Shown here: in pieces, positions 5,643 to 5,654 of the stretch
Layout: each line of letters begins with the position of its first letter
Position numbering within the stretch: position 1 is the stretch's first letter
Source of the DNA: DATCSE01 sp036568605
GTDB lineage: Bacteria; Pseudomonadota; Gammaproteobacteria; Burkholderiales; Burkholderiaceae_C
Assembly (NCBI GenBank): GCA_036568605.1
Contig: DATCSE010000016.1
Span: 1 to 5,654 of the forward strand
Length of the DNA: 5,654 bases
Direction: 5' to 3'
Made by a program: the position numbers and the translations under genes
Notes under the pieces: model-generated
What the model was told of the DNA's origin: nothing
The model's database searches: none
Seen by the model: the letters and a program-made list of their open reading frames with translations, nothing else

Positions 5643-5654
5643 ACTGGAACAGCG
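5639..5654 (+). CDS. ccmD: Heme exporter protein CcmD, 5' fragment
   Basis: An ATG overlaps the ccmC TGA in an ATGA junction and begins MNWNS before the window ends. Position after ccmC, the 4-nt overlap and the MNW start fit CcmD, a small one-helix membrane protein that helps release holo-CcmE from CcmC. Only five codons are visible, so the call rests mainly on gene order. Confidence 0.7.

Overview
The window is uniformly GC-rich, by eye near 70 percent, with strong G/C third-position bias in its real genes. It looks like chromosomal DNA of a Gram-negative proteobacterium. A betaproteobacterium of the Burkholderiales type is my best guess from the style of the proteins, but nothing in the window fixes the taxon. 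No rRNA, tRNA, CRISPR array, transposase or other mobile element is visible.

Layout: two gene sets diverge from a central intergenic region of about 0.44 kb (roughly 3025-3467). On the minus strand, reading leftward, lie an ApbE-type FAD:protein FMN transferase (3024 to 1993) and, 34 nt later, a long lipoprotein (from 1958 to beyond the left edge). The lipoprotein has a lipobox signal peptide, a probable beta-propeller, and a region resembling the hydrazine synthase alpha-subunit family that ends in a CXXCH heme c motif. On the plus strand lies the start of a cytochrome c maturation System I operon: ccmA (3468-4148), ccmB (4148-4843), ccmC (4848-5642) and the first codons of ccmD (from 5639). 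These genes are tightly packed, with 4-nt or smaller overlaps or gaps.

How they fit together: CcmA and CcmB form the ABC module of System I, which releases heme-loaded CcmE. CcmC, with the small CcmD, loads heme onto CcmE in the periplasm. The divergent lipoprotein carries CDGCH and would be a substrate for this machinery. ApbE attaches FMN covalently to redox proteins, so the whole window concerns covalent attachment of redox cofactors to exported proteins. That the apbE/lipoprotein pair works as one redox system is inference. The FMN acceptor is not in the window, and the lipoprotein's substrate is unknown.

The central intergenic region holds several sequence oddities: a 10-nt inverted repeat whose one arm lies between the apbE ribosome binding site and its start codon, GC palindromes and alternating purine-pyrimidine tracts before ccmA, a T7 loop inside a short GC stem, and a 10-nt direct repeat carrying two alternative ccmA starts.
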